This document shows, piece after piece, positions 45,072 to 54,173 of a stretch of 64,000 nucleotides of DNA. A program made the translations under genes and the position numbers. Position 1 is the stretch's first letter. Every line of letters starts with the position of its first letter. The stretch is from DASZRZ01 sp963732925. Lineage in GTDB: Bacteria > Acidobacteriota > Terriglobia > Terriglobales > Acidobacteriaceae. The stretch covers positions 20,666-84,665 of the forward strand of contig CAVTBJ010000003.1 of the NCBI GenBank assembly GCA_963732925.1. Reading direction: 5' to 3'. The notes beneath the pieces are model-generated. The model made no database searches. It was not told the origin of the DNA and saw only the letters and a program-made list of their open reading frames with translations.

Positions 45072-46435
45072 CGTTCTGGTGTGCGATGACGAGCGCTCCA
45101 TCTGCGAGATGCTGGAACTCGTTCTCCGCAAGGAAGGCCACAAAGTCGAAACCGTCGCCTCCGGCGAAGCCGCCAAGAAGAAGATCGAATCGGCTTTGTT
45201 CGACATCATCGTCACCGACATCCGCATGCCGAAAACCAACGGCATCGAAGTGCTGCGCTACGCCCACAGCGTTTCTCCGGATACTGCCGTCGTGCTCATC
45301 ACCGCCGTCGATGACCTGGAAGCCGCCGTGCAAGCCGTCAAGGCCGGCGGTGCCTTCGACTACCTGCGCAAGGGCCCCGGCCTGATCGAAGACGTGAAAG
45401 TCGCCGTGCGCCAGGCCTTTGCCCAGCAGTCGCTTCGCCGCCAGAATTTTGCCCTGAAGCGCGATGCCGCCGGACGCAACTCTTTGGAAAACATTGTCGG
45501 CGTCAGCAGCGGCATGGAGCGCCTGAAGGCCACTATTCGCACCGTGGCCTCCACCAACAGCACCGTGCTGGTCCACGGCCACAGCGGCACGGGCAAGGAA
45601 CTGGTGGCCCGCGCCGTCCATGCCTGCTCGCCGCGCGCCGCCGAACCGTTTGTCTCCGTCAACTGCGGAGCTTTTCCGGAAACCCTGCTGGAAAGCGAGC
45701 TCTTCGGCTACGTCAAGGGAGCCTTTACGGGAGCCACGCAGAACAAGCGCGGCCTCTTCGAGGTGGCCCACGGCGGCACGATCTTCCTCGACGAAATCGG
45801 CGAAATGACCCTGGCCATGCAGGTCAAGCTCCTGCGCGTGCTGCAGGAGCGCGCAGGTGCGCCCCGTCGGTGGAACAGGCGAAATCCCTGTCGATGTCCG
45901 TGTCATTGCCGCCACCAACCGGGACCTGGAGAGCATGGTTGCCGACGGCGGCTTCCGCGAGGACCTCTACTACCGCCTCAGCGTCATTCCCGTGCAGGTG
46001 CCGCCCTTGCGCGAGCGTCCCGAGGATGTTCCCCTGCTGGCCAATCATTTCCTGAAGAAGTATGCCCGCGCCGCCAACAAGAACATGACCCACATCGACC
46101 CCGAGTCGCTGCGCGCGCTCGGCAGCTATGAATGGCCGGGCAACGTTCGCCAGTTGGAAAACACCATCGAGCGCGCTGTGGCCCTGCAGTCGGGCGAGGT
46201 CCTGCACGTCGAAGTTCCCCTCGAACGGCGCGTTCGGGCCGCTGCCGCCTCCGCGGGCGCTTCCACGGGGGTTCCTTCCGACGGCCTTGACATGGAGCGC
46301 TTTATCGCCGACCTGGAGCGTTCGCTCATTCAGGATGCGCTGCGTCAATCCGGCGGCGTGCAGACCAAGGCCGCGGAAATGCTCAAGCTCTCTTACCGCA
46401 GCTTCCGCCACTTGCTGAAGAAGTACGAAATGTGA
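45064..46435 (+). CDS. pilR: Sigma-54-dependent response regulator PilR, one-base frameshift
   Basis: The first 265 residues hold a receiver (VLVCDDERSICEMLELVL, phospho-Asp in IIVTDIRMPKTNG) and the start of the AAA+ domain (Walker A GHSGTGKE, GAFTGAT intact, GTIFLDEIGEM). An extra G near 45853-45857 breaks the frame; dropping it restores LQERQVRPVGGTGEIPVDV and continues through AATNRDLE, RPEDVPLLANHFL and a Fis-type HTH (QTKAAEMLKLSYRSFRHLL). PilR activates pilin genes with sigma-54. No pilA lies in this window. Confidence 0.9.
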
Positions 46436-46559
46436 CCGCTTTGCGGACGGCGTGCAGGCTCTCTCCCTGTTCCGTGCCGTGTTCTGCCCTGGCCCGGTTC
46501 TCGCGGCGGCATGCGGCGACTCTGTTAAAATTCACCCTTTTGGAGTTGGAAATTCCCTG

Positions 46560-46913
46560 ATGTCCCAACATGCCCGCCAGATCGCGGAAGACCACTACTA
46601 CCAGGCGCTGGACTTCTTTGCCGAGGGACGGCACGAAGAAGCCATTGCCGAGTACCGCCAGTCGGTGGAAGCCGATCCTTCGTTCACCGAAGCCATGCAC
46701 GGCCTTTCCCGCGCCTATCAGGAACTCGGACGCCTCGACGAAGCCATCGACATAGCCCGTCGCATCTCCGAAGTCGATCCCGACGACGTGCTGGCTTACA
46801 CCTCGCTCTCTATCCTCTATCAGCGCAAGGGCATGGTCCCGGAAGCCGAAGCCGAAGCCAACAAGGCCCGCATCCTGGGATGGAAGCAGCAGTTGAAGGA
46901 ATCGAAGAAATAG
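46560..46913 (+). CDS. Small tetratricopeptide-repeat protein
   Basis: The 117-residue protein has three TPR units (YYQALDFFAEGRHEEAIAEY, EAMHGLSRAYQELGRLDEAI, VLAYTSLSILYQRKGMVPEA) and a Lys-rich end. It has no signal peptide. TTGGAG lies upstream of ATG 46560. TPR proteins mediate protein contacts; a link to the pilus system is possible from position alone. Confidence 0.8.
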   Translation: MSQHARQIAEDHYYQALDFFAEGRHEEAIAEYRQSVEADPSFTEAMHGLSRAYQELGRLDEAIDIARRISEVDPDDVLAYTSLSILYQRKGMVPEAEAEANKARILGWKQQLKESKK

Positions 46914-46950
46914 GGCGGCTTTCTTCGTAGTATTGGCACACTCTGGTTTG

Positions 46951-46976
46951 TTATTCCGAGCAAAGCGAGGAATCTG
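46951..46976 (+). repeat. GTCATTCCGAGC-type dispersed repeat, half-site
   Basis: TTATTCCGAGCAAAGCGAGG followed by AATCTG matches the widespread intergenic motif also seen at 24178 and 54102. Confidence 0.55.
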
Positions 46977-47006
46977 TTTTCCTGGAATCGGGCAGAAATT
47001 CAAACC

Positions 47007-47240
47007 GTGCTTAAGATTCTGCGATTTTTCTGGAACGCCACCCGGGGACACCGCCTCGCCCCCTGGCACAGTCCCTATCTGCGCTGGCGCATCGAGACCT
47101 ACACCGGGGTCAAGATGTCGCAGATCGGATTTCTCGAATTCTGCGGATTCTTGTGGCGGGAAAGAACTGAGCTGCAGCGCTTTTTGAAGTGGACCGCCGA
47201 AATGGACCGCTATGCCAGACCCAAGCCAAAGAACCCCTAA
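47007..47240 (+). CDS. Small conserved hypothetical protein
   Basis: The 77-residue protein, starting at GTG 47007, reads LKILRFFWNATRGHRLAPWH and RWRIETYTGVKMSQIGFLEF, then FLWRERTELQRFLKWTAEMD. It is rich in Trp and Arg with helical character and no membrane segment or signal. The family is not recognised. Codon use is like the neighbours, which supports it as a real gene. Confidence 0.55.
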   Translation: MLKILRFFWNATRGHRLAPWHSPYLRWRIETYTGVKMSQIGFLEFCGFLWRERTELQRFLKWTAEMDRYARPKPKNP

Positions 47241-47839
47241 TTAGAATTCACTACGGCTGCTACCATGCAGGAGCGGAAGCAAATTGAAGGAATGCTCTTT
47301 GACTTGCTGTCAGGGACTTTCCTCAGGGCGTCCAACCGGCACTCCGCCACCGGCGGACCGAGGGCGCCAGTTCGCGCTATACTGTGAGCACCCAGGCGGG
47401 ACCGTGGGGCAGCTACCGTGCCCGATTGCGGGTGTCCTGCGATTTCAGGTTCAGTTGAGCGGCATCTTCAGGCTCGGCGCTTATTTCAGGATCCTCCGGA
47501 GCCCAGCCCCGGTTCCGCTTATTCCGGCCGTTCGCTTGCCGGGAGCGTTTCCCGCGACTCCGCGTGCCCGGCTTGGTGGCGCGGAAACCTGCCGCGAATT
47601 TCCTGCCCCATTGCACAATCGACATTGCGGACCTTCAGGCACACCGGCAATCTCGTGCCCTGAATTGCCCCGTCCGCTGCTGCTGACGGAAGCTGCTTTC
47701 ACACGGCTTTTCTTTCCTGGGGGAAGCACGCAGCTTGGCAGGGAATCGAACCATGTTGCCGGAAGGCAGCCTCCGCCACCTCGCGGCCAGGGAGTCAGTG
47801 CGGTGGAGGCTTAAGCAAGACGCGGAATTACCGCATCCC
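47241..47839. other. Mostly non-coding gap before the DUF4159 pair
   Basis: Apart from one weak minus-strand frame (47413-47625) no gene is supported. No clear terminator or repeat was found. Confidence 0.45.
47413..47625 (-). CDS. Possible small basic protein
   Basis: A 70-codon frame starts at ATG 47625 with AAGG a few bases upstream. It encodes a basic first half (WGRKFAAGFRATKPGTRSRG, then KRSRQANGRNKRNRG) and an acidic second half (APEDPEISAEPEDAA). Composition resembles a small nucleic-acid-binding protein, but no family is recognised and the gap may be non-coding. Confidence 0.3.
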   Translation of the reverse strand: MSIVQWGRKFAAGFRATKPGTRSRGKRSRQANGRNKRNRGWAPEDPEISAEPEDAAQLNLKSQDTRNRAR

Positions 47840-48670
47840 ATGAACCTACGCAACCAACTCGTTGGGCTGGTCCTGCTGGTTATGCTGTGCGGTACGTTGC
47901 TGGCATGGCAGAGCTGGAAACCGATGCGATGGGCCATCTACGAGCCCGAAATGGAAGATCCGGTGCCCGATCCGCCGGATGGAAATCAGAAGGCGGAGTT
48001 CGCGTTTTGCAAGTTGCGATATCAATCCATCCCCACTCATCTGTGGGGCGATCCTCTAGGCTACCCGGAGCGCAGTTGGGGGATCGACTCCGATAAAGCC
48101 GAGGTCTTGTTCTCCCAGGGAATTCGGCGGCTCACCCGGATTGATACCCGGTCCGTTGAAGAGATTGTCAACGCCGGGGACGAGGAGGTTTTCAACTGGC
48201 CCTGGCTTTACGCCGTCGAAGTCGGCCATTGGCAACTGACGGATTCCCAGGCGAAACTGCTGCGCGAGTATCTGCTCCGGGGCGGATTCCTTATGGTGGA
48301 CGATTTCCACGGAACCGTGGAGTGGCAGGTATTCATGGCGGGAATGCACCAGATTTTTCCCGACCGCCCGGTGGTGGATATTCCCGACAACGATCCTATC
48401 TTTCACGTGGTCTACGATCTGAGCCACCGCTTCCAGGTTCCCGGCGCTCAATTCCTGTACAGCGGAAGAATCTATGAGAAAGACGGTTATCAACGCCGAG
48501 TGGAAGGGGATGTATGACGACAAGGGACGGCTGATGGTGGCCATCTGCCACAACATGGATCTGGGCGACGCCTGGGAATGGTCGGACGATCCGCGCTATC
48601 CGGAAAAATACTCGCCTCGCTTGCCTATCGCATTGGCGTGAACTACGTTGTCTATTCCATGACCCACTGA
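47840..48670 (+). CDS. DUF4159 membrane-anchored protein, copy 1, two frameshifts
   Basis: The protein has an N-terminal anchor (LRNQLVGLVLLVMLCGTLLA), then AEFAFCKLRYQSI, a catalytic-looking EVFNWPWLYAVEVGHWQLTD, LLREYLLRGGFLMVDDFHG and FPDRPVVDIPDNDPIFHVVY. This is the DUF4159 family of unknown function, which has a ThuA/GATase-like fold. Indels near 48497 and 48615 break the end; correction gives EWKGMYDDKGRLMVAICHNM, EWSDDPRYPEKY and IGVNYVVYSMTH. It is a tandem duplicate of the next gene. Confidence 0.8.
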
Positions 48671-48713
48671 GGCTCCGCGGCCTCATGGACTTCTCCCCTG
48701 TGAGGAGGATGCA

Positions 48714-49544
48714 ATGCCCGCAAGCTTTGCAAGATACGGCCGCTGGATCGTCTCCATTCTGGTCCTGGCAGGCGTGCTCTATGCCTTTCAGCGCCCCTTC
48801 CGGGAGTATCCCTCGGTGGAGTATGGCGAGTTCCCTCTTCCTCCCAACTGGCGGCAGAAAGCCGAATTTACTTTTGCACGGATGATGTTTCCAGGAGGTT
48901 TCAATGATGGATACCGCGGCCGCTTTGACGGGCCGTGGCAGGAGGGCATGTCGCTGTGGACGCAGGACTATCCCCGGGCGGACAGGGCTTTTTCCCAGGC
49001 GCTGGGGCGGCTGACCCGCCTTGACGTGCGCCCGGTGGAACAGGCCGTCAACCTGGATGATGGCGACGAGGTTTATAACTGGCCCTGGCTCTATGCCGTT
49101 CAAGTGGGGGAATGGGGACTGACCGATGCACAGTGTAAGAAGCTGCGCGATTACCTGCTGCGCGGCGGCTTCTTTATGGCCGACGATTTCCATGGCACGC
49201 TGGAGTGGAGCGTGTTTGAAGACGCCATGAAGCGCGTGTTTCCCGATCGCCCCCTGGTGGACATCCCCGACAACGACCCGATCTTCCACACGGTATTCGA
49301 TCTGGATAACCGCTATCGCATCACCGGGGCAGAGCATCTGGCCACCGGCTATAAGAACAACGGCAAAGTGCCGCGATGGGTGGGGATTTACGACGACAAG
49401 GGCCGCCTCATGGTAGCGGCCAGCTTCAACTCCGATATCGGCGACTCCTGGGAATGGGCGGACGATCCCCGCTATCCGCAAAAATTCTCCGACCTGGGAA
49501 TCCGCATTGGGGTGAACTACGTGGTCTATGCGATGACGCACTAG
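48714..49544 (+). CDS. DUF4159 membrane-anchored protein, copy 2
   Basis: The 276-residue protein has an N-terminal helix (WIVSILVLAGVLYAFQRP), then AEFTFARMMFPGGFND, DEVYNWPWLYAVQVGEWGLT, LRDYLLRGGFFMADDFHGTL, FPDRPLVDIPDNDPIFHTVF and IGVNYVVYAMTH. It is intact and parallels the upstream copy throughout. The DUF4159 function is unknown; in many genomes it occurs with von Willebrand-type and AAA proteins near moxR, which are absent here. Confidence 0.88.
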   Translation: MPASFARYGRWIVSILVLAGVLYAFQRPFREYPSVEYGEFPLPPNWRQKAEFTFARMMFPGGFNDGYRGRFDGPWQEGMSLWTQDYPRADRAFSQALGRLTRLDVRPVEQAVNLDDGDEVYNWPWLYAVQVGEWGLTDAQCKKLRDYLLRGGFFMADDFHGTLEWSVFEDAMKRVFPDRPLVDIPDNDPIFHTVFDLDNRYRITGAEHLATGYKNNGKVPRWVGIYDDKGRLMVAASFNSDIGDSWEWADDPRYPQKFSDLGIRIGVNYVVYAMTH

Positions 49545-49551
49545 CCGCGGC

Positions 49552-51021
49552 TCAACGGCGTTGCTGCTCGGGAATCACGTTGGTTCCGCTGTTCCGGTAC
49601 TGGAATCGCAAGAGCCATGCACTGGCGAGGTTCTGATCCCCGGCTGGCGGCCTGAACTTCCACTGTTTTGCCGCCTGCATGGCGCGTTCCGCAAAGTAGT
49701 TGCTCGGTCCGTGCGAGACGAAGGAAGCCCTGGCAACATTGCCCGAGGGATCGACTGCCACCCTGATCCTGACCCGCACCGTTCCGTGAATCGTATTCAG
49801 TGCGTTCTGGGAGACATTGGGCATTTCGCGATGGACGATGAAGTCCTGTTCATTCGCGGGAACGGCCTGCTTCAGCCCGAGTGGAACCACCCCCTCCCTG
49901 GAATTGTTTGCCGCCTGCTGCTGGGCGGGCTCCGGCGCCGAGGGCTGGGCCGGCTGCGACGCTGCCTGCTGGTCTGGCGCGGGCCTCATCGCCGGGGAGG
50001 ACGCCGCCGGGGACGTCGCTGGGGACGCTGCGTTGGGTGCTGCCTGGGATGCCGCGGGGGCTTCCGCAGGCTGGCTTCCAGTTGCAGACTGGCTCGCGAT
50101 TGAAGAGGCCGGGCCGCCGCTGGAACGGCCTTCGACAAGGATAAAACCCGCCACGATTGCCACGATAGCCGCGGCCGCAAGGGAGGTCAGCCCGTAACGG
50201 CGGCCGCCAGATTTCTGCTGCCGGGCGGCAACTGGAACGGTCAGGGCGAGATTGCGCACGGGAGGTTCCGGTCTGCTGCCGGCAGCAATTTCAGCCAGGG
50301 TCCATCGCTTCCCGGGATCGCGGCGGAGACAATGGCGCACCACGTCCAGGAAGGGCGCCGGCAGTGTGTCCGGGACCACCGGGTCGTCTTGCGCGCTTCC
50401 CCAGGCGGGCGGCTGTCCCGTCAGCGCCTCCAGCAGCGTGACTCCGAGCGACCAGGAGTCGGCTGCGGGAGTGATCCCCTCGCTTGCCGTTTCCGGAGCC
50501 GTATAGATGCTTTGCGCGTCCAGACGGGCAAATTCTCCGCTGGGGCAGAGCCCATCGCTCGAAACCTTCACCTGCTCGCCGATCGCCATGATATTCGACG
50601 GCTTGATACGGCCGTGGACGAAGCCTTCGGCGTGGAGATAGCCAAGGACCCGCAACAGCGCGTTCAGCAACTGCCGCGCTTCCACCGCGGTGAGCACACG
50701 CACCGGAAGAAGTTGCGCCAGGTTTTCTTCCGCGTACTCCATGCGAACGTAGAAGAATTGCCCGCTCCCGGCCTCATAGGGACCGGCGTCGAGAGTGCGA
50801 AGCAGGTTGGGATGAGACAGCCGCTCGGCGGCGCGCAAGCGGGCCAACTGCACCTCGGGCGCCTGGGGATCAACCGGAATCAGCTTGATGGCGGTGGGAA
50901 CTCCAGCGCCGATCTCATCGGCAAGGAAGACGGCGCCGGAGCCGGAGCCACCTAAGTAACGAACCAGAAGCAGCTTTTCATCAAGGACTTTGCCTTCCAA
51001 TTCTTGCCATGTCTCGGACAT
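49552..51021 (-). CDS. Pseudokinase with membrane anchor and TonB-type C-terminal domain
   Basis: The protein (489 residues from ATG 51021; another ATG lies 10 codons upstream) has a kinase-like domain at its N-terminus with glycine loop LGGSGSGAVF and the ATP Lys in TAIKLIP. The HRD motif reads VHGRIKPSN and DFG reads VSSDGLC, so both catalytic Asp residues are missing. After a membrane helix (SLAAAAIVAIVAGFILVEG) comes an Ala/Pro/Gln-rich linker of roughly 80 residues and a TonB_C domain (GTVRVRIRVAVDPSGNVARA, AAKQWKFRPPAG). The N-terminus is cytosolic and the TonB part periplasmic. It sits convergent to DUF4159 copy 2. Confidence 0.82.
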   Translation of the reverse strand: MSETWQELEGKVLDEKLLLVRYLGGSGSGAVFLADEIGAGVPTAIKLIPVDPQAPEVQLARLRAAERLSHPNLLRTLDAGPYEAGSGQFFYVRMEYAEENLAQLLPVRVLTAVEARQLLNALLRVLGYLHAEGFVHGRIKPSNIMAIGEQVKVSSDGLCPSGEFARLDAQSIYTAPETASEGITPAADSWSLGVTLLEALTGQPPAWGSAQDDPVVPDTLPAPFLDVVRHCLRRDPGKRWTLAEIAAGSRPEPPVRNLALTVPVAARQQKSGGRRYGLTSLAAAAIVAIVAGFILVEGRSSGGPASSIASQSATGSQPAEAPAASQAAPNAASPATSPAASSPAMRPAPDQQAASQPAQPSAPEPAQQQAANNSREGVVPLGLKQAVPANEQDFIVHREMPNVSQNALNTIHGTVRVRIRVAVDPSGNVARASFVSHGPSNYFAERAMQAAKQWKFRPPAGDQNLASAWLLRFQYRNSGTNVIPEQQRR

Positions 51022-51051
51022 CGTGGCAATCACCTCTTGAGGATGCGTCAT

Positions 51052-51481
51052 AATCGCTGGGTTCCGGAGCGACTGTCAGGCGGGAAGGAGCCACGCTTCA
51101 CGGGAACCTTCACTCACCCGGGCAAAACTCGCGGGACGGCAAAAGGATGCTTCCCGGAGTCCGGCCACAAATTTTTGGGGAGCGACGACCCAGGCAGCGG
51201 CAAGCCACCGGGAACAGCAACTTTCGTCGTTCCTCCCAGTTGAGTTCACGAAGCGGGCGCTTGCAGTCTATCACCGAAGAATGGAGTCCTCGGCTGTGAA
51301 TGTCACGCCAAAGTAGCATTTGGATCTTGTCCTCTTGGGTCGAGCCGGAGGGCAATGCGGAAATCCTCCGCCAGAGTGCCGATTCCGAAAGCTCGGAAAC
51401 ATGCGGGACGCGGAACGAGATGACTGCCGGTCGGAACGGCGGCTAGAATGCACATTAGCGCCGATTGCGGCGAAGGTCGCC
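51052..51481. other. Intergenic gap without recognisable gene
   Basis: Divergent region between the pseudokinase and the YceH gene. A TAGAAT about 32 nt before ATG 51482 could be its -10; no convincing frame was found. Confidence 0.45.
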
Positions 51482-52169
51482 ATGGCAGACACAAATCCCA
51501 CTTCCACTCCGCTCTCCCTGCGGCTCGACCAGGCCGAGGCTCGCGTGCTCGGGTCGCTTGTGGAAAAAGAAGTCACTACGCCCGAGTATTACCCGCTCTC
51601 GCTGAACGCCCTCACCAACGCCTGCAACCAGAAGACCAACCGCGAACCGGTGATGGAACTGGACGAGCAAAGCGTCCGCCAGGCGCTCGATGGACTGGAA
51701 CAGCAGGACCTGGCCCGCGCCGTCAACAACCCGGAAAGCCGCGTGACCAAATACGAACACCGCTTGCAGGAGGCATTCAACTTCACGCGCGGCGAGACGG
51801 CTGTGCTCTGCGTGCTCCTGCTGCGCGGGCCGCAGACTCCCGGGAGAGCTTCGCGGAAGAAGCGAGCGCCTCTTCCGCTTCGATCACCTGGACGATGTGC
51901 AGGCCACGCTGCAGCGGCTGATGCAACACCAGCCTCCGCTGGTGGCGGTGCTGCCCCGCCAGCCCGGAACCAAGGAAGCCCGCTACGCCCACCTGCTCTC
52001 CGGCGAAGTGCAATCCTCCGAAGCGCCGGCGGAGCCGCGCAGCTTTTCTGCTTCCGCGGAAAATGACGGCCGCATGGCCCGGCTGGAACAGCAGGTTTCC
52101 GAGTTGCAACAGGAGCTGGCGGAATTGAAGCAGGAGCTGTCAAATTTCCGCAAACAGTTTGAGAGTTAG
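51482..52169 (+). CDS. YceH family (DUF480) protein, one frameshift
   Basis: The N-terminal winged-helix part reads SLRLDQAEARVLGSLVEKEV, TTPEYYPLSLNALTNACNQK and VRQALDGLEQQDLARAV, then TRGETAVLCVLLLRGPQTPG. An indel near 51840-51850 shifts into RFDHLDDVQATLQRLMQHQP, LVAVLPRQPGTKEARYAHLL and a C-terminal coiled coil (RMARLEQQVSELQQELAELK). These match DUF480/YceH, a duplicated winged-helix family of unknown function. Confidence 0.82.
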
Positions 52170-52193
52170 GACTTCGGGCCGCGCCCGGACTCC

Positions 52194-54092
52194 CTATCTG
52201 CGCTGCTCCAGCGTAACCCTGGCCGTGACTGGCTGCCCATTCCTTAATACCTTCACTTCCACGGTTTGTCCCACGTGGCTGCGGCGCAGGGCATCGGTAA
52301 AGTCGTAGAGATTGTGGATGGTCATGCCCCCGAACTGCACCAGCACGTCGCCTGCCTTAAGGCCGGCTTTACCGGCGGGCGACTGGGCATGGATGTCGGC
52401 AAACTTCACGCCGTCAATTTCCGCTCCAAAATCCGGCACCGAGCCGAAGTACGGGCCATAGCCCGAGACGGCATCCCCTACTCCTTCTCCATGAGGATTC
52501 GGAATAGCGGCAGCGGCGACGAACCTGGGCTCGGGATCGCCATTGGCAATCTCGCCTGCCAGTTGCTCGACGAGGGTGACGATGCGGGCTCCGCCCTGAG
52601 CGTTGATCTTGTCCCAGGTATCGGAAGGCTTGTGATAGTCGGAATGCAGCCCGGAAAAGAAAAACAGCACCGGAATTTTCTTGCTCAGAAAAGACGTGTG
52701 ATCGCTGGAAGACTCGCCGCGGAACGAATAGTCCACATGAAAGCCGTCCTTATCCGCCGCCTGCTCGACCATCGAGCGGAAACCGGCGGCGGTGCCCACC
52801 CCTCCGACATAGAGCTTGTCGTCGCGCAAGCGCCCGATCATATCCATGTTGATCATGGCCACGGCTTTGTCCAGTGGAAGCGTGGGATGGTTCACCCAGT
52901 CGGCCGAGCCCAGCAATCCCAGTTCTTCGCCGGAAAAGGTGATGAACAGTATGCCGCGCTTCAATTGCTCGCCCTGGCGCGCGCGCTGGGAAAAAATGCG
53001 GGCCAGTTCCAGCACTCCGGCCGTGCCGGACGCGTTGTCGTCCGCTCCGAAATGAATCTGCCCGATCTGGCTCGGAGCCAGCGAATTGGAGTCCCCGTAC
53101 CCCAGGTGATCGTAATGTGCGCCAATAACGATGTATTCGTCGGTCTTGCCCGGCAAGTAGCCGACTACATTGGCGACCTTGGCATGCATGTGCTCGATGT
53201 TCACCGCCAGCGAAACCTGAGCTGATTCCGGCAGCACGAAAGAATTCGGATGGGAACTGTTGTCGATTCCCTGCTGTAATTCCGCCAGCGACTTCCCTGC
53301 GGATTTGAGCCAGCCTTCGGCCACCACATTCATTACCTGCGCCAGCGGAATTCCGATATCTTCCGGACCGGAAAGCCGGCCGAATGGGATCAGCTTGTCT
53401 TCCCTCCGTTGGGAAGCTGGCCGTTGACCAGGATCATAGCCTTGGCGCCGTGCACGCGTGCGTTGGTGGCCTTGCTGAAGACCGCCGCATAGGGAGTAAT
53501 CCCCGGATGTCCGCTCTTCTGAGCGAAACTCTTGGGTTCGTAGCGGAGCACCACGACAATCTTGCCTGTCACATCGACGTTGGCATAGTCGTCGTAATGA
53601 AAGTCGGGAGCGGTGATTCCGTAGCCCACGAACACCAGCGGGCCATTCACAGTTCCTGAAGAGGAGAAACTAATCGGACTGTACTGCTTGTGCAGCGCGA
53701 AGTTTTCGGCCGCTTTGGCATCGTGAACCGTGAGCCGGTTCTCTCCCTTGAGCTTGGCGCCCGTGGTGACGGTGAAGGGCTGCGAAAAGAAGAGTGCTCA
53801 CCCTCGGGCTGCAGTCCGAACTGCTTGAACTCCGCCGGATGTATTCCTTGGCGCGGTCGATCCCCTTGGTGCCGGGTCCCCGGCCTTCCATCTCGGGAGA
53901 TGCCAGCACCTTGACGTGGGCAAGATAGTCCTGCGGGTTGACCGGCTCAACGGCGGCGAAAGCAGGCGAAGCACAGAGAGCCAGCGCCAGCAGCGAGAGT
54001 GGAAAACTTGAAGGAAGACGAATGCTGAGGACACGATAATTGACCTGAATTGATGCTAGGTGGGACAAGGTGGATACGTCAATGCGGGGCAA
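52194..54092 (-). CDS. Exported M28-family metallopeptidase with C-terminal PDZ domain, at least three frameshifts
   Basis: The signal peptide (PLSLLALALCASPAFA) leads to YLAHVKVLASPEMEGRGPGT and, after frame changes near 53790-53830 and 53390, a PA-like insert (VNGPLVFVGYGITAPDFHYD). The M28 domain keeps its zinc ligands: GAHYDHLG, GADDNASGTAG, SGEELGLLGS, NMDMIGRL and SSDHTSFLS. A PDZ domain follows (AGLKAGDVLVQFGGMTIHNL). It is probably a periplasmic aminopeptidase. The start is TTG 54092 in frame, or GTG 54034 if one more indel is allowed. Confidence 0.82.
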
Positions 54093-54101
54093 TTACGTGG
54101 C

Positions 54102-54149
54102 TGTCATCCTGAGCGCAGCGAAGGATCCTTCACTGCGCTCAGCATGACA
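54102..54149. repeat. TGTCATCCTGAGCG palindromic dispersed repeat
   Basis: TGTCATCCTGAGCGCAGCGA is followed by AGGATCCTT and by CTGCGCTCAGCATGACA, a nearly perfect inverted repeat between the peptidase and the DUF1501 gene. It may act as a bidirectional terminator. Confidence 0.7.
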
Positions 54150-54173
54150 CTCGTTGAGTGACAAGTCAGCGAT

